The notes under the pieces: model-generated
The model's database searches: none
What the model saw: only the letters and a program-made list of their open reading frames with translations
What the model was told of the DNA's origin: nothing
Part shown: positions 50,800-60,035 of the stretch, one piece after another
Layout: each line of letters opens with the position of its first letter
Position numbering within the stretch: the first letter of the stretch is position 1
NCBI RefSeq assembly: GCF_000698555.1
Contig: NZ_JFHE01000015.1
Span: 62,001 to 126,000, forward strand
DNA from: Caballeronia grimmiae
GTDB taxonomy: Bacteria > Pseudomonadota > Gammaproteobacteria > Burkholderiales > Burkholderiaceae
Length of the DNA: 64,000 nt
Reading direction: 5' to 3'
Translations under genes and position numbers: made by a program

Positions 50800-53190
50800 T
50801 CAATCGCCATAAGGCACCCAGATGTTCTTGACCTGTATCGCCTGGCGCATGAACGGCAAGCCTTCGCTCGACGCATCGTGCCAGTCGAAGACGCGACCCT
50901 GATCGACGAAGGTCCGCTTGAGATTGCCGACCGACTCACGTTCGACCATCGCCGACAGCGCCGCGCCATGAAAGCACCAGAGCGCATCGACATCGTCGTG
51001 CTTCGCGAGCGTTTGCGCCAATGTCTTCGCATCGCCAGTGACGATGTTGAGCGCCCCGCCCGGTACGTCCGATGTTTCCGCTACCTGATAAAAATCCGTC
51101 GCCATGAGCGGACAGGTCTCACTCGGCACCACGACGACACGATTGCCCAGCGCAAGCGCAGGTGCAATCAGTGAAACGAAACCAAGCAAAGGCGCTTCAT
51201 CGGGGCACACGATACCAATCACACCCATCGGCTCATGCATGGCCAGCGCGACCCCGTGTAGCGGCGGCGCATGCACCGCGCCATCGAACTTGTCGGCCCA
51301 TGCAGCATACGTGAAGAAGCGCGCGATCGATGCTTCCACTTCGCGTTCGGCGTCACGCTCATTCAATCCGGCGCGCGAAAGCAGTTGCCGAGTGAATTCG
51401 TCGGCACGGGCACTCAAATTCTCTGCAAGGAAATAGAGCACCTGTGCGCGATTGTGCGCAGTCGACGATGACCACTTCGTCATGCCTCGCGCTGCACTCA
51501 CTGCATCGCGAATATCCTTGCGACTTCCTTCGCTCACTTCTCCGACGATCGCGCCCGACGGTGCGCGCACCAACCGCGAATAGCCACTGTCGGGACGCGT
51601 CTGCTTGCCGCCGATATAAAGCTTGGCCGTGCGGTCGATTGCACTGACACTGCCAGTGTCGCCAGTCGAGCCGGTTTGTGCCGGAAGCGCTTTCGTTTCG
51701 TCGCGTACCGGCAGCTTGGCCCAGCCGCGCGGCTTCAGATATTCGTAAATGCCCTCGCGTCCGCCCTCGCGCCCGAAACCCGACTCGCGATAGCCGCCGA
51801 AGCCTACGGCAGCATCGAACAGATTCGTCGCATTGATCCACACGACGCCGCATTGCAGGCGCGGCGCGACGTCCAGTGCGCGGCTGATGTTCTCGCTCCA
51901 TACGCTCGCCGCAAGCCCATAGCGCGTATTGTTTGCAAGCGCGACCGCTTCTTCCGGCGTGCGGAAGCTCATCGTGACGAGCACCGGCCCGAATATCTCT
52001 TCCTGGGCGAGCGTCGAAGCGGGAGCGACATTCGTGACCAGCGTCGGCGGAAAGAATGCGCCGCCTTCGGGCAATGCAAGACGTGACGGCTGATGAATCG
52101 CACAGCCTTCGCTTTGGCCCCTGGCAACCAGCGCACGGATGCGTTCGAGCTGCACGTCATCGACGATCGCGCTCATGTCGACGCCCTTGTCGAGCGAAGT
52201 TCCCACGCGCAGCGTATCCATGCGGCGCTTGAGCTTGTCGATGAAACGCGCTTCTATGCCTTCCTGAACGAGCAGACGCGAACCCGCGCAGCACACCTGT
52301 CCTTGATTGAACCAGATCGCATCGACCACGCCTTCGACGGCGGAGTCGAGATCGGCATCGTCGAATACGATGAACGGCGACTTACCGCCCAATTCGAGCG
52401 TGAGTGACTTTCCCGATCCCGCGGTCGTTGCGCGGATATGCCGGCCCACTTCCGTCGAGCCCGTGAATGCGATCTTCGCAACGCGAGGATGTTCGACGAG
52501 CGCCGCGCCCGTTCGACCGTCGCCCGTCACGACGTTGAGCACGCCCTTGGGCAAGCCCGCGCGGTGCGCCAGTTCGGCAAACAGCAACGCAGTCAGCGAC
52601 GTATATTCGGCAGGCTTGAGCACGACGCAATTGCCGAGCGCAAGTGCAGGCGCGATCTTCCACGCAAGCATCAGCAACGGAAAATTCCAGGGCACGATTT
52701 GCCCGATCACACCGAGCGGGGCCCAATCCGGGAACTCGCGATCCTGCAACTGCGCCCATCCCGCGTGATGCAGAAAGTGCCTTGAAACAAGGGGGATATC
52801 GATATCGCGCGACTCGCGGATCGGCTTGCCGTTGTCCAGCGATTCGAGCACGGCAAAGAGCCGGCTATGTCTTTGGACCATGCGCGACAACGCATACAGA
52901 TGCCGTGCGCGCCCGGCTCCGCCAATGCCTTGCCACGACTCGAGCGCGCCGTGCGCGGCCTCAACGGCCGCATCGACGTCGGCGCTCGCGCCTTGTGCAA
53001 TCGATGCGAGTATGCGGCCCGTCGCCGGTTCGCGCGAATTGAAGCGCTCGTCATCGGTTCCATCGCGCCATGCGCCGTTGATGAAGTGACCGAACCGGCC
53101 GGCGTGTTCGTCGATCCATGCGCGCGCGGCGCGGTCGTCTTCCGGTGCGGGTCCGTATTCCATCGAAGAAAAGTATTCGGCTACGCTCAT
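50800..53190 (-). CDS. Two-domain aldehyde dehydrogenase with a degenerate second domain
   Basis: A 796-residue tandem protein. Domain 1 (residues about 1-480) is a complete aldehyde dehydrogenase: PWNFPLLMLAWKIAPAL, KPAEYTSLTAL, AFTGSTEVGRHI, base E266 in TLELGGKSP, catalytic C300 in FNQGQVCCAGSR, EEIFGPVLVTMSF. Domain 2 (about 500-796) keeps the general layout (VMHEPMGVIGIVCPDEAPLLGFVSLIAPALALGN, VVPSETCPL) but ends early and has no catalytic cysteine or GGK motif. Next to deoC it should oxidise acetaldehyde released by the aldolase. Such 790-residue fusions beside deoC are known in Burkholderia and Actinobacteria. Confidence 0.86.
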   Translation of the reverse strand: MSVAEYFSSMEYGPAPEDDRAARAWIDEHAGRFGHFINGAWRDGTDDERFNSREPATGRILASIAQGASADVDAAVEAAHGALESWQGIGGAGRARHLYALSRMVQRHSRLFAVLESLDNGKPIRESRDIDIPLVSRHFLHHAGWAQLQDREFPDWAPLGVIGQIVPWNFPLLMLAWKIAPALALGNCVVLKPAEYTSLTALLFAELAHRAGLPKGVLNVVTGDGRTGAALVEHPRVAKIAFTGSTEVGRHIRATTAGSGKSLTLELGGKSPFIVFDDADLDSAVEGVVDAIWFNQGQVCCAGSRLLVQEGIEARFIDKLKRRMDTLRVGTSLDKGVDMSAIVDDVQLERIRALVARGQSEGCAIHQPSRLALPEGGAFFPPTLVTNVAPASTLAQEEIFGPVLVTMSFRTPEEAVALANNTRYGLAASVWSENISRALDVAPRLQCGVVWINATNLFDAAVGFGGYRESGFGREGGREGIYEYLKPRGWAKLPVRDETKALPAQTGSTGDTGSVSAIDRTAKLYIGGKQTRPDSGYSRLVRAPSGAIVGEVSEGSRKDIRDAVSAARGMTKWSSSTAHNRAQVLYFLAENLSARADEFTRQLLSRAGLNERDAEREVEASIARFFTYAAWADKFDGAVHAPPLHGVALAMHEPMGVIGIVCPDEAPLLGFVSLIAPALALGNRVVVVPSETCPLMATDFYQVAETSDVPGGALNIVTGDAKTLAQTLAKHDDVDALWCFHGAALSAMVERESVGNLKRTFVDQGRVFDWHDASSEGLPFMRQAIQVKNIWVPYGD

Positions 53191-53214
53191 GAGCTTTCTG
53201 TTTGAGTGCTTGAT

Positions 53215-54222
53215 TCAAGCGACCGGATGACGATTGAACGCCGAATAGCGCCCGCTCACATGATGTTCGAGTTGCCGCTCGATATCGGCAAGCAGGCTCG
53301 AAGCGCCAACGCGAAACAAGTCAGGCTCGAGCCAGGCGCGCCCCAGTTCTTCTTTCATGAGGATCTGGTACTGAAGCACTGACTTGGCTGTCGAGACACC
53401 GCCCGCCGGCTTGAAACCGACTTCAACGCCGGTGCGCGCGAGGTACTCGCGAATCATGCGCACCATGACGAGCGACACGTCGAGCGTGGCGTTGACGCCT
53501 TCCTTGCCGGTTGACGTTTTGATAAAGTCCGCGCCGGCCATCATGCAGATCATCGACGCCTTCGCGATATTGGACAGCGTACGAATGTCGCCCGTGGCAA
53601 GAATCGCTTTGACATGCGCATCGCCGCAAGCCGCGCGGAAGTCGCGCATTTCGCTATAGAGCGCTTGCCAGTTTCCGGTCAGCACATGTTCGCGGGTAAC
53701 GACGATGTCGATTTCCCTGGCACCATCCGCAACCGATGCCTCGATTTCCTTGAGCTTTAGCGCGTGCGGATTCAGTCCGGCGGGAAAGCCCGTCGATACA
53801 GCCGCGACCGGAACGCCGCTGCCTTCGAGCGCATCGACGGCCGTCTTGACGAAGCGGTGATAGACGCAGACCGCGCCGGTCGTGACGGGCTGAGCGGACA
53901 TGCCGAGCGCATCGAGCAAGTCGTCGCGCACAGGACGGCGCGCTTTGGCGCAAAGGCGTTCGACGCGCGCGGCGGTGTCGTCACCGCTTAGCGTCGTCAG
54001 GTCGATGCAGGTAATCGCCTTCAGCAGCCACGCTGCTTGCGCGTCTTTCTTGACGGAACGGCGCGCGCCGAGCGCTGACGCCCTTCGCGATACGGCTGCC
54101 TGATTCACGCGGAGGCCGTCGAGCCACGAGAGATCGAAAGGCACGCCCGAATTGCGCGCGCTGGCGTGAGACTGCGCTCTGCCAGGCCAGGCCACGACGG
54201 ACTTCGAAGCTGTTTCCACCAT
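53215..54222 (-). CDS. deoC: Deoxyribose-phosphate aldolase
   Basis: A 335-residue class I aldolase of the DeoC/FbaB family. Core: LLKAITCIDLTTLSGDDTAARVERLCAKA, VCVYHRFVKTAVDALEGSGVPVAAVSTGFPAGLNP, EIDIVVTREHVLTGNWQALY, HVKAILATGDI (catalytic Lys region) and MAGADFIKTSTGKEGVNATLDVSL (Schiff-base lysine in IKTSTGK). It splits 2-deoxyribose-5-phosphate into glyceraldehyde-3-phosphate and acetaldehyde. About 80 residues precede the core, longer than E. coli DeoC (259) but seen in the group with linked aldehyde dehydrogenase. First gene of the operon; the palindrome at 54294 is 72 bases upstream. Confidence 0.9.
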   Translation of the reverse strand: MVETASKSVVAWPGRAQSHASARNSGVPFDLSWLDGLRVNQAAVSRRASALGARRSVKKDAQAAWLLKAITCIDLTTLSGDDTAARVERLCAKARRPVRDDLLDALGMSAQPVTTGAVCVYHRFVKTAVDALEGSGVPVAAVSTGFPAGLNPHALKLKEIEASVADGAREIDIVVTREHVLTGNWQALYSEMRDFRAACGDAHVKAILATGDIRTLSNIAKASMICMMAGADFIKTSTGKEGVNATLDVSLVMVRMIREYLARTGVEVGFKPAGGVSTAKSVLQYQILMKEELGRAWLEPDLFRVGASSLLADIERQLEHHVSGRYSAFNRHPVA

Positions 54223-54678
54223 GAGATCGTCTGATTACACGCTAAGCGGCGCGCAATACGTTTTGATAAGTTGATCGCAGTCTAACGCAGAGTTGTTACG
54301 ATCGTAACATAGGGAAATCGCGGAGACGCGCCGTGATTGTTCATATAAAAGCAGCGTTCAACGCGCCGGTGCGGCAGCATTTATTACCGCGTGGAACGCG
54401 TCTAAATGCTGTGTTATTCTCGACTACACCGTGCTAACTCGCGCGACCGCAGTGAGTTTTGAGTAGGTTTTACCGCTCGAAATCGGGTCAAGTACGCGCG
54501 CCATCTGCCGTTAAAAAAGGCAGTGCACTGAGAAAACTTTCTCCCTTGCGGTTCAAGGTCAATCGTCAAGCCGAACACGGCGGGCATCCCACCACCGAAG
54601 CATTTCGACACACCGCGGACGCCAAGCGCTCCGACATACATCAAGGGCCGCCTTTGCGACCCGTCCAGGATTTGCCAG
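54223..54678. promoter_or_regulatory. Divergent promoter region of deoC operon and FtsH-like gene
   Basis: This 456-base gap holds the deoC operon control region and the start of the FtsH-like gene. The DeoR-type palindrome (separate entry) is on the deoC side. It is AT-rich around 54250-54350. No gene is supported; open frames in it (54459 rightward and 54414 leftward) have weak codon use and overlap the FtsH-like gene or each other. Confidence 0.5.
54294..54309. promoter_or_regulatory. DeoR-type operator, perfect 16-bp palindrome
   Basis: TGTTACGATCGTAACA (54294-54309) is its own reverse complement. The E. coli DeoR operator is TGTTAGAATTCTAACA: the outer TGTTA/TAACA arms are identical and only the inner six bases differ. 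It lies 72 bases upstream of deoC, and a DeoR-family gene ends the locus at 43838, so it is the natural repressor site. Confidence 0.8.
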
Positions 54679-56604
54679 ATGAAACCGGTAAGGAATCTTT
54701 TGCGGTCACGCTTTGGCCGCTTGTTCGTTTATGGCTTGACCGTCGCTGCTGTGGCTACCGCCGCGACTGTTTTCATCTGGCGTCACAATGCGGCCGTGCC
54801 GCAGCATGAATCCCTGGCGCTGCCGGGCGTGGCAAGCGAGATGCGTGCAGATACGACGCCCTGGACGCATCGCGAGAAAGACGTGTCGCAGTGGATGGCC
54901 GATATTCGCGCCAACGAAGTCACTGCCATTGGCGTAAGCCGCGACGCCATTCTCGTGTCGACCCAGCGCGGCGAAAAATACTATGTGGCCGACCATAACA
55001 GTTCGTTCTCGAACGCGCTGTTGATCGGCGATCTGAAATCAGGTGCGAAGGCCCCTTATCAACTGGTCTGGCTGCCGGACGCAAACGTGCAGACCGGAAT
55101 GGCGCGCTGGGCCGACAACTTCGATCGTCTGCGCGATGTATTGAGCGTGCTGCTGCCGGTGCTGATGGTCGGCGGCCTCGTGTGGTTCATGCGACGTGAG
55201 ATGCGCGGCGGTGCGCAATTGCTTGCGAAGTCCCCGACGATGCGCTTCGGCGATGTCATCGGCGCGGGCGAAGCGAAGGCCGCGCTCGCCGACGTGCGCG
55301 CGTGGCTCACGGAACCCGCGCAATTCACCGGCATGGGCGTGCGTGCGCCGTGCGGCATCCTGATGACGGGCGGCCCCGGTGTCGGCAAGACGCGCCTCGC
55401 GCAAGCCCTCGCGGGCGAGTGCGGCGCGAACTTCATCGCGATTACGGGCAGCTATTTCAGCGCGAAATATTACGGCGTCGGCATCCAGAAGGTGAAGCAC
55501 CTGTTCGAACTGGCGCGCAAGAACGCGCCGACCGTGATCTTCATCGACGAAGCGGACGGCTTGGGCAAGCGCACGGATACCGGCGGCGGGCCGGTCGAAG
55601 CTGAAAGCAACCGCATCATCAATCAGTTGCTTGCGGAGATGGATGGATTCGCTTCGAACGAAGGCGTGATCATCGTTGCGGCGACGAATCATCCGGATAA
55701 CCTCGACGAAGCGCTGCGTCGCCCCGGCCGCTTCGATAGAACCATCCAGGTGCGTCTGCCGGATATCGAGGACCGTGAGAAGATCTTGCGCTTCTATGCG
55801 GCGAACTTGAGAACCAAGGCCAGCGATATCGACTTCACCCAGCTCGCGCGCCTTACGACGGGTCTTTCACCGGCCACGCTCGCGATGATCGTCAATCAGG
55901 CAGGACTCGTCGCGCGCAAGGCAGGCGAGAAGGAAGTGGCTGCGGAGCATTTCGTCGAAGCGATCAAGATTGCGCGCATCGGCGATATCAACGGCGCCGA
56001 GCGGGCCTTGTCCGATGATGAACGCACGCGTATTGCCATTCACGAAGCCGGTCACGGCCTCGTCGCGGCATTGCTCGATACGGGCGTGCTCGAAGAAGTC
56101 ACGATCTTGCCGCGCGGCGGCGCATTGGGCGTGGCGCTCATCACCAAGAAGCAGGACAAGCATCTGTATCGCGAGACAGAGTTGCGCAATGAAATTCAAG
56201 TGCTGCTCGGCGGGCGCAATGCGGAACTGCTTATGTTCAATGAAGCATCGAGCGGTGCGGCTCAAGATTTGCAGGAGGCGTCGCGAATCGGGCTCGATAT
56301 GGTGTCGAAGTTCGGCTTCAACACGGACGGAAATCTGTTCAGTCTTGCCGCCCTGCCCCAGCAAGTCGCGGGATTGCAGCTCAAATCGGCGATCGAGCAT
56401 GCGAACGAACTTCTGCACGATCTGAACGACGCATGCTTCTCGCTGCTGAAGGCGAATGAGCCGGTGTTGCGCGCAATTGCCAATCAGTTGCTCGAATCGG
56501 AGACGGTGCCGGGCGAAAAGGTGTATGCGTTGATTCGCGAGCATGCGGCGGCTCGGAAAGCGATCGCAGATATCGACGAAATCGACGAGGCGCTCGCGGC
56601 ATAA
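54679..56604 (+). CDS. FtsH-like membrane AAA+ zinc protease (paralogue)
   Basis: A 641-residue FtsH-family protein. Two membrane spans (about 13-33 and 155-171) flank a periplasmic domain. AAA module: Walker A GGPGVGKT (231-238), pore loop YYGVG (264-268), Walker B VIFIDEAD (286-293), arginine finger RRPGRFDR (347-354). Protease: zinc motif HEAGH (455-459) and third ligand D530 in GAAQDLQEAS. All parts look active, so it should unfold and digest membrane proteins. Walker A and pore differ from housekeeping FtsH (GPPGTGKT, FVGVG), so this is a paralogue. Neighbours give no clue. Confidence 0.87.
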   Translation: MKPVRNLLRSRFGRLFVYGLTVAAVATAATVFIWRHNAAVPQHESLALPGVASEMRADTTPWTHREKDVSQWMADIRANEVTAIGVSRDAILVSTQRGEKYYVADHNSSFSNALLIGDLKSGAKAPYQLVWLPDANVQTGMARWADNFDRLRDVLSVLLPVLMVGGLVWFMRREMRGGAQLLAKSPTMRFGDVIGAGEAKAALADVRAWLTEPAQFTGMGVRAPCGILMTGGPGVGKTRLAQALAGECGANFIAITGSYFSAKYYGVGIQKVKHLFELARKNAPTVIFIDEADGLGKRTDTGGGPVEAESNRIINQLLAEMDGFASNEGVIIVAATNHPDNLDEALRRPGRFDRTIQVRLPDIEDREKILRFYAANLRTKASDIDFTQLARLTTGLSPATLAMIVNQAGLVARKAGEKEVAAEHFVEAIKIARIGDINGAERALSDDERTRIAIHEAGHGLVAALLDTGVLEEVTILPRGGALGVALITKKQDKHLYRETELRNEIQVLLGGRNAELLMFNEASSGAAQDLQEASRIGLDMVSKFGFNTDGNLFSLAALPQQVAGLQLKSAIEHANELLHDLNDACFSLLKANEPVLRAIANQLLESETVPGEKVYALIREHAAARKAIADIDEIDEALAA

Positions 56605-56683
56605 AAGAGACGTCCGCTTGCAGCCTTCGCGTTGAGCGCGTATTGGTGATGGTCCGTGTTCGTTCGACGAAGGCGGCCATCTC

Positions 56684-57022
56684 ATGCCGGAACAGATCAC
56701 CAAATACCCGGACGTGACGCTTCGGGTCTTGAAAGGCGCCGGAGCGGCATGCGGCGACGGCGCGCCGCAAAAGATCCTCAAGCAATGCCCCGCTGACCGC
56801 TTCTGCTCGCTGCCTACCGGCGAGATATGCGTCTATGGTGTCGCTGAAATTCCCACTATGACGCAAATCGATACACGCGAGATTGCCGCAGTCGTATCGC
56901 CACGCTTCACATTCGATCGAATCGAGCTGCTATCACTAAGCGGGCTAGGCGTCGTGCTTCTGCTGATAGGGTTAATACTGGGTTTCGCGGCAGGCAAATA
57001 CTCAAGGAAGCGACAGTTCTAG
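56684..57022 (+). CDS. Uncharacterised 112-residue C-terminally anchored protein
   Basis: A soluble front half with cysteines (VTLRVLKGAGAACGDGAPQKILKQCPADRFCSLPTGEICVYGVAE; four Cys) and a C-terminal membrane span (LSLSGLGVVLLLIGLILGFAAGKYSRKRQF) with a basic tail. The cysteine pattern may bind a metal or form disulfides. It follows the FtsH-like protease gene by 79 bases on the same strand. No family recognised. Confidence 0.6.
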   Translation: MPEQITKYPDVTLRVLKGAGAACGDGAPQKILKQCPADRFCSLPTGEICVYGVAEIPTMTQIDTREIAAVVSPRFTFDRIELLSLSGLGVVLLLIGLILGFAAGKYSRKRQF

Positions 57023-57073
57023 CTCTCGGTTCGTCATCCTGATTGATGAACGCGAAGCGCACGACCCCATGCG

Positions 57074-58165
57074 TCAATGCGCTTCACCTCGACCCCGGTT
57101 CGGCGCACCCGCATGCGCGCCTTGCGCCGATGCACTGCTTTGTGCCTTGCCGGTGACAGCCGGTGAGTCGGGACTGGGTGTCCAACTGCCCGCTGATGTC
57201 ATCGCGGGCTTGGTCATTGACGGGACGATGACAGGGTCACGAGAGTAATCAACGCTTCCCGTCTTTACGTCTGACGATAGCGCGTGATTCCGGGCAAGCG
57301 TTCGCTGTTGTGTCTTGCGGGGCCGATCCTTGCCACCACAAACGTCCCTTTTCCTATGCGAACACTCGTGAGGCTTTGAGGAAGCGACGTATCGCCCTAC
57401 GTGCTGCGTCGAGCTTCGTTTGTCTTTAGCACCCGCGTAAATACGCGATGTGTCTCGTCCCCTGTTGGTCGAGGGTAACGCCTGCGCTGAACGCTCACCT
57501 TCGGACGCTTGAGCCGACTTCACTGCATCCATAGCGCGGGGCACGCCCTGCGTCGATCGCGAGCCGCACCAGAACAGTCCGATACCGAACGCCGCCGCAC
57601 CGTCAACGGTGCACGCCGAGGCTCCCAATGGAGCGGGCACGTTAAACGCTACCGGCTGCGGCGATCCTTGATCTGCGTGCGAGCCGTCCCGCGTAATGGA
57701 GCCTGTTCGATCGCGCTGAAACGCTTGTGCCGCGTCACTGTCATTAGCGCGCGGTGCGTGTTTCACTGAAGCGACCGGCCATACAGCTCCGGTAGCACTC
57801 ACGCCATCGTCTCTCGACCCATGCACGCCATGTTGTGAAAACGCGCGCACTAATCCATAACCGCCGACCATGATGCACAGAATCACCGCCAGGACAGCAG
57901 CACGATCTCTTGTGGTTGCAGTGGGGCCAACCGGCGGGAGCGCCGCCACATTGTGCGCATCGCCGATTGCCTCGAAAGGGGGCATGACCGCCTTTGCGAT
58001 GCGTTCCGGCGGCACGAGTGGTTCATCGGCTCTCGTGAGCACGGCTCCGTGCCGATCGGCCCCGCAGTATGGGCACGCGATATCGCCTGCCTGCGAGACG
58101 CTCTGGCAACGCGGGCAGATCACGGAGTAAAGCGACCGCAACTCTTCCTGCTGATCCATGGTCAT
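57074..58165 (-). CDS. Zinc-ribbon membrane protein with long disordered tail
   Basis: A 363-residue protein. N-terminal zinc ribbon: CPRCQ ... CPYCGADRHGA, then a proline-rich linker and one membrane span (AAVLAVILCIMVGGYGLVRAFS, about residues 88-109). The remaining 250 residues are low-complexity, rich in Ser, Arg, His and Pro with scattered cysteines, and look disordered. Such zinc-ribbon proteins are often of unknown role. The tail is only weakly coding-like, so the true end may be earlier. Start 58165 (MTMDQQ) was chosen over 58204. Confidence 0.55.
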   Translation of the reverse strand: MTMDQQEELRSLYSVICPRCQSVSQAGDIACPYCGADRHGAVLTRADEPLVPPERIAKAVMPPFEAIGDAHNVAALPPVGPTATTRDRAAVLAVILCIMVGGYGLVRAFSQHGVHGSRDDGVSATGAVWPVASVKHAPRANDSDAAQAFQRDRTGSITRDGSHADQGSPQPVAFNVPAPLGASACTVDGAAAFGIGLFWCGSRSTQGVPRAMDAVKSAQASEGERSAQALPSTNRGRDTSRIYAGAKDKRSSTQHVGRYVASSKPHECSHRKRDVCGGKDRPRKTQQRTLARNHALSSDVKTGSVDYSRDPVIVPSMTKPAMTSAGSWTPSPDSPAVTGKAQSSASAQGAHAGAPNRGRGEAH

Positions 58166-58732
58166 ACCCGCTGGAGCGCGAAAGCCCGAGAGCACTGTTC
58201 TCACCTTTTAGAAGCCGCGCTCGTGGTCGAGGCGCAGCGGCGGGACCGCTTCAACTGATTCGTCAACGGCTGCGTTTGATGTTTCGTTCGACGTTAGCAC
58301 ACCGATGCACCGTCGGATAGCCGAAAAAACGCTCCCGGCCGGTACAATTGATAGCCCTGCGAACGATCGTGCAAGCGTTTGACGCAGGAAGACTGTAAGC
58401 TGAACACACGTGCGTTGCTTTGATACGACGTGTCGATTCTGGGAATGGCGTCGCCGCGTGCATGGGTGGCCCCAATAATGCTCTTACAGCACGCTTTTCC
58501 TGGTTTTGATGCACGTGCAAGGTCGCGAGTGGCCACGCGAGACCTTTTTGAAACCATTACGCTCTAATATTTCTATTCTTTCTTGCCTAAGCTTCATGAG
58601 GCGTCAGTCAATGATGTTTTCCGGACATCGACAGCAAGCGGTCATTAAGGTCTTCATGCACAGACGAGTTCATCCACAACGACAGAAAGGCCGTGAAGAC
58701 GCGCATCAAGGCGCGCACAAAGGGAGAATGTC
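58166..58732. promoter_or_regulatory. Promoter region upstream of the polysaccharide cluster
   Basis: About 570 bases without a convincing gene. It has an AT-rich stretch near 58555-58600 and a perfect 10-bp palindrome TGCACGTGCA (58510-58519). These could control the glycosyltransferase gene at 58733. I cannot name the factor, and promoter boxes are not clear. Confidence 0.4.
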
Positions 58733-59926
58733 GTGAAGGTCGGAATCTATTGCGACTCGGGCATAAACGGCGGGCACGAAGAGATGCTCAAGCGCTTCAT
58801 GCTTGCGCTCGTACAGAGCGCGGAGATCGATGCGTTGCACATCTTCGTGCCGAGAGACAATACAGCGCTCTTTCGCTACGTGGTCGACCTCGCACGAGAC
58901 CACCGCAAAGTGCAGACGATTGCCCTTCCCTATACCGCAGAGTCCATTCGCGGCAATCTTTGGGCAATGCTTCGCATGTCGCGATCGACAGCGGCCATTT
59001 TGCGCGACTTGCGCCTGCATAAACTGCTGATCGCCCAAGGCACCATCGTCTCCGGCCTCGCGGGTCTTTTCGCCGCGCGCCTGTCGGGGACGCGAAGCGT
59101 GAGCTATCTTCCGCTCGTCGATGACAGCCCCAAGAGCACGCGTTTCATCGATAAAGTGAAGTGGCTTGCGAAGCGCGGCGTGTACCGCATGCCCAATGAG
59201 TACGTCACCTTGAACGAGCATTTGCGCGCCAAGCTGCGTCTACTCGCACCACACGCGCGCACGATGATCCTCGAGAATTATGTCGATCCGCGCTTCGGCC
59301 ATTCGACGCTCACTCGATCCGAGGCGCGTGCGAAGCTCGGCTTGCCCGACGACGGCATGAGGATCATCGCTCATATCGGACGCGTCGACTTCGAGCACAA
59401 GCGGCACGACTTCCTGCTCGAATCGATCGAACGTCATGCCGCTGCGTTTCAACGCACCATCGTCATCATCATTGGCGAAGGACCGGATTCCGCGCGCCTG
59501 GCGGCCATGGTGGAAGCAAGCCCGGTATTGTCGGAATGCGTGCGTATATTGGGGCGCAAGACCGACGTGCTTCCCTATATCGTCGCAAGCGATACGCTCG
59601 TGCTTCCCTCTGCATTCGAAGGCGTGCCGCTCGTCATGATCGAGGCGATACTGGCGGAGCGGCCGATCGTCGTGTCGCGCGTTTCGGGACTGGATGCGTA
59701 CTTGCCGAACGCACTGCTCTTTCCGCCCGGCGATCACAATGCATTCGTCGAGCGCATCTTTGCGGCGCGCGAAGTACCGGTCGCGTCGATTGCACAAGAG
59801 TTTCGCCGCCGCTTTTCGAGGGAAGTATTCGATGCACAGGCACAACGTGTAATGACGCTCCCTGCTCCGCCGGCGGACACATTCGATCCGGCCTCCGCAC
59901 CAAGCCCGGACGTTTTGAAGAAGTAG
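58733..59926 (+). CDS. Family 4 glycosyltransferase
   Basis: A 397-residue GT-B glycosyltransferase. N-terminal: MKVGIYCDSGINGGHEEMLKRFMLALVQ (Gly-rich acceptor loop). C-terminal donor domain: RIIAHIGRVDFEHKRHDFLLESIER, VIIIGEGPDSARLAAM, ILGRKTDVLPYIVASDTLVLPSAFEGVPLVMIEAILAERPIVV (E-x7-E pattern). Starts at GTG six bases after AGGGAG. It opens a polysaccharide cluster with two more glycosyltransferases. Donor and acceptor sugars are unknown. Confidence 0.87.
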   Translation: MKVGIYCDSGINGGHEEMLKRFMLALVQSAEIDALHIFVPRDNTALFRYVVDLARDHRKVQTIALPYTAESIRGNLWAMLRMSRSTAAILRDLRLHKLLIAQGTIVSGLAGLFAARLSGTRSVSYLPLVDDSPKSTRFIDKVKWLAKRGVYRMPNEYVTLNEHLRAKLRLLAPHARTMILENYVDPRFGHSTLTRSEARAKLGLPDDGMRIIAHIGRVDFEHKRHDFLLESIERHAAAFQRTIVIIIGEGPDSARLAAMVEASPVLSECVRILGRKTDVLPYIVASDTLVLPSAFEGVPLVMIEAILAERPIVVSRVSGLDAYLPNALLFPPGDHNAFVERIFAAREVPVASIAQEFRRRFSREVFDAQAQRVMTLPAPPADTFDPASAPSPDVLKK

Positions 59927-60035
59927 CGTTGCCAGTTCAGCGTCTTGCACCGCGTGCGTGCAAGCGACTTTGCTCATAGTAAAAGCGTTTAATTTGAACT
60001 ACTATGCTCCTTCCCTTTCAGAAGAGCCTCATGTC

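Noticed and set aside
54459-54809. 116-residue + frame upstream of the FtsH-like gene
   Set aside because: Overlaps the FtsH-like start out of frame, with no motifs.
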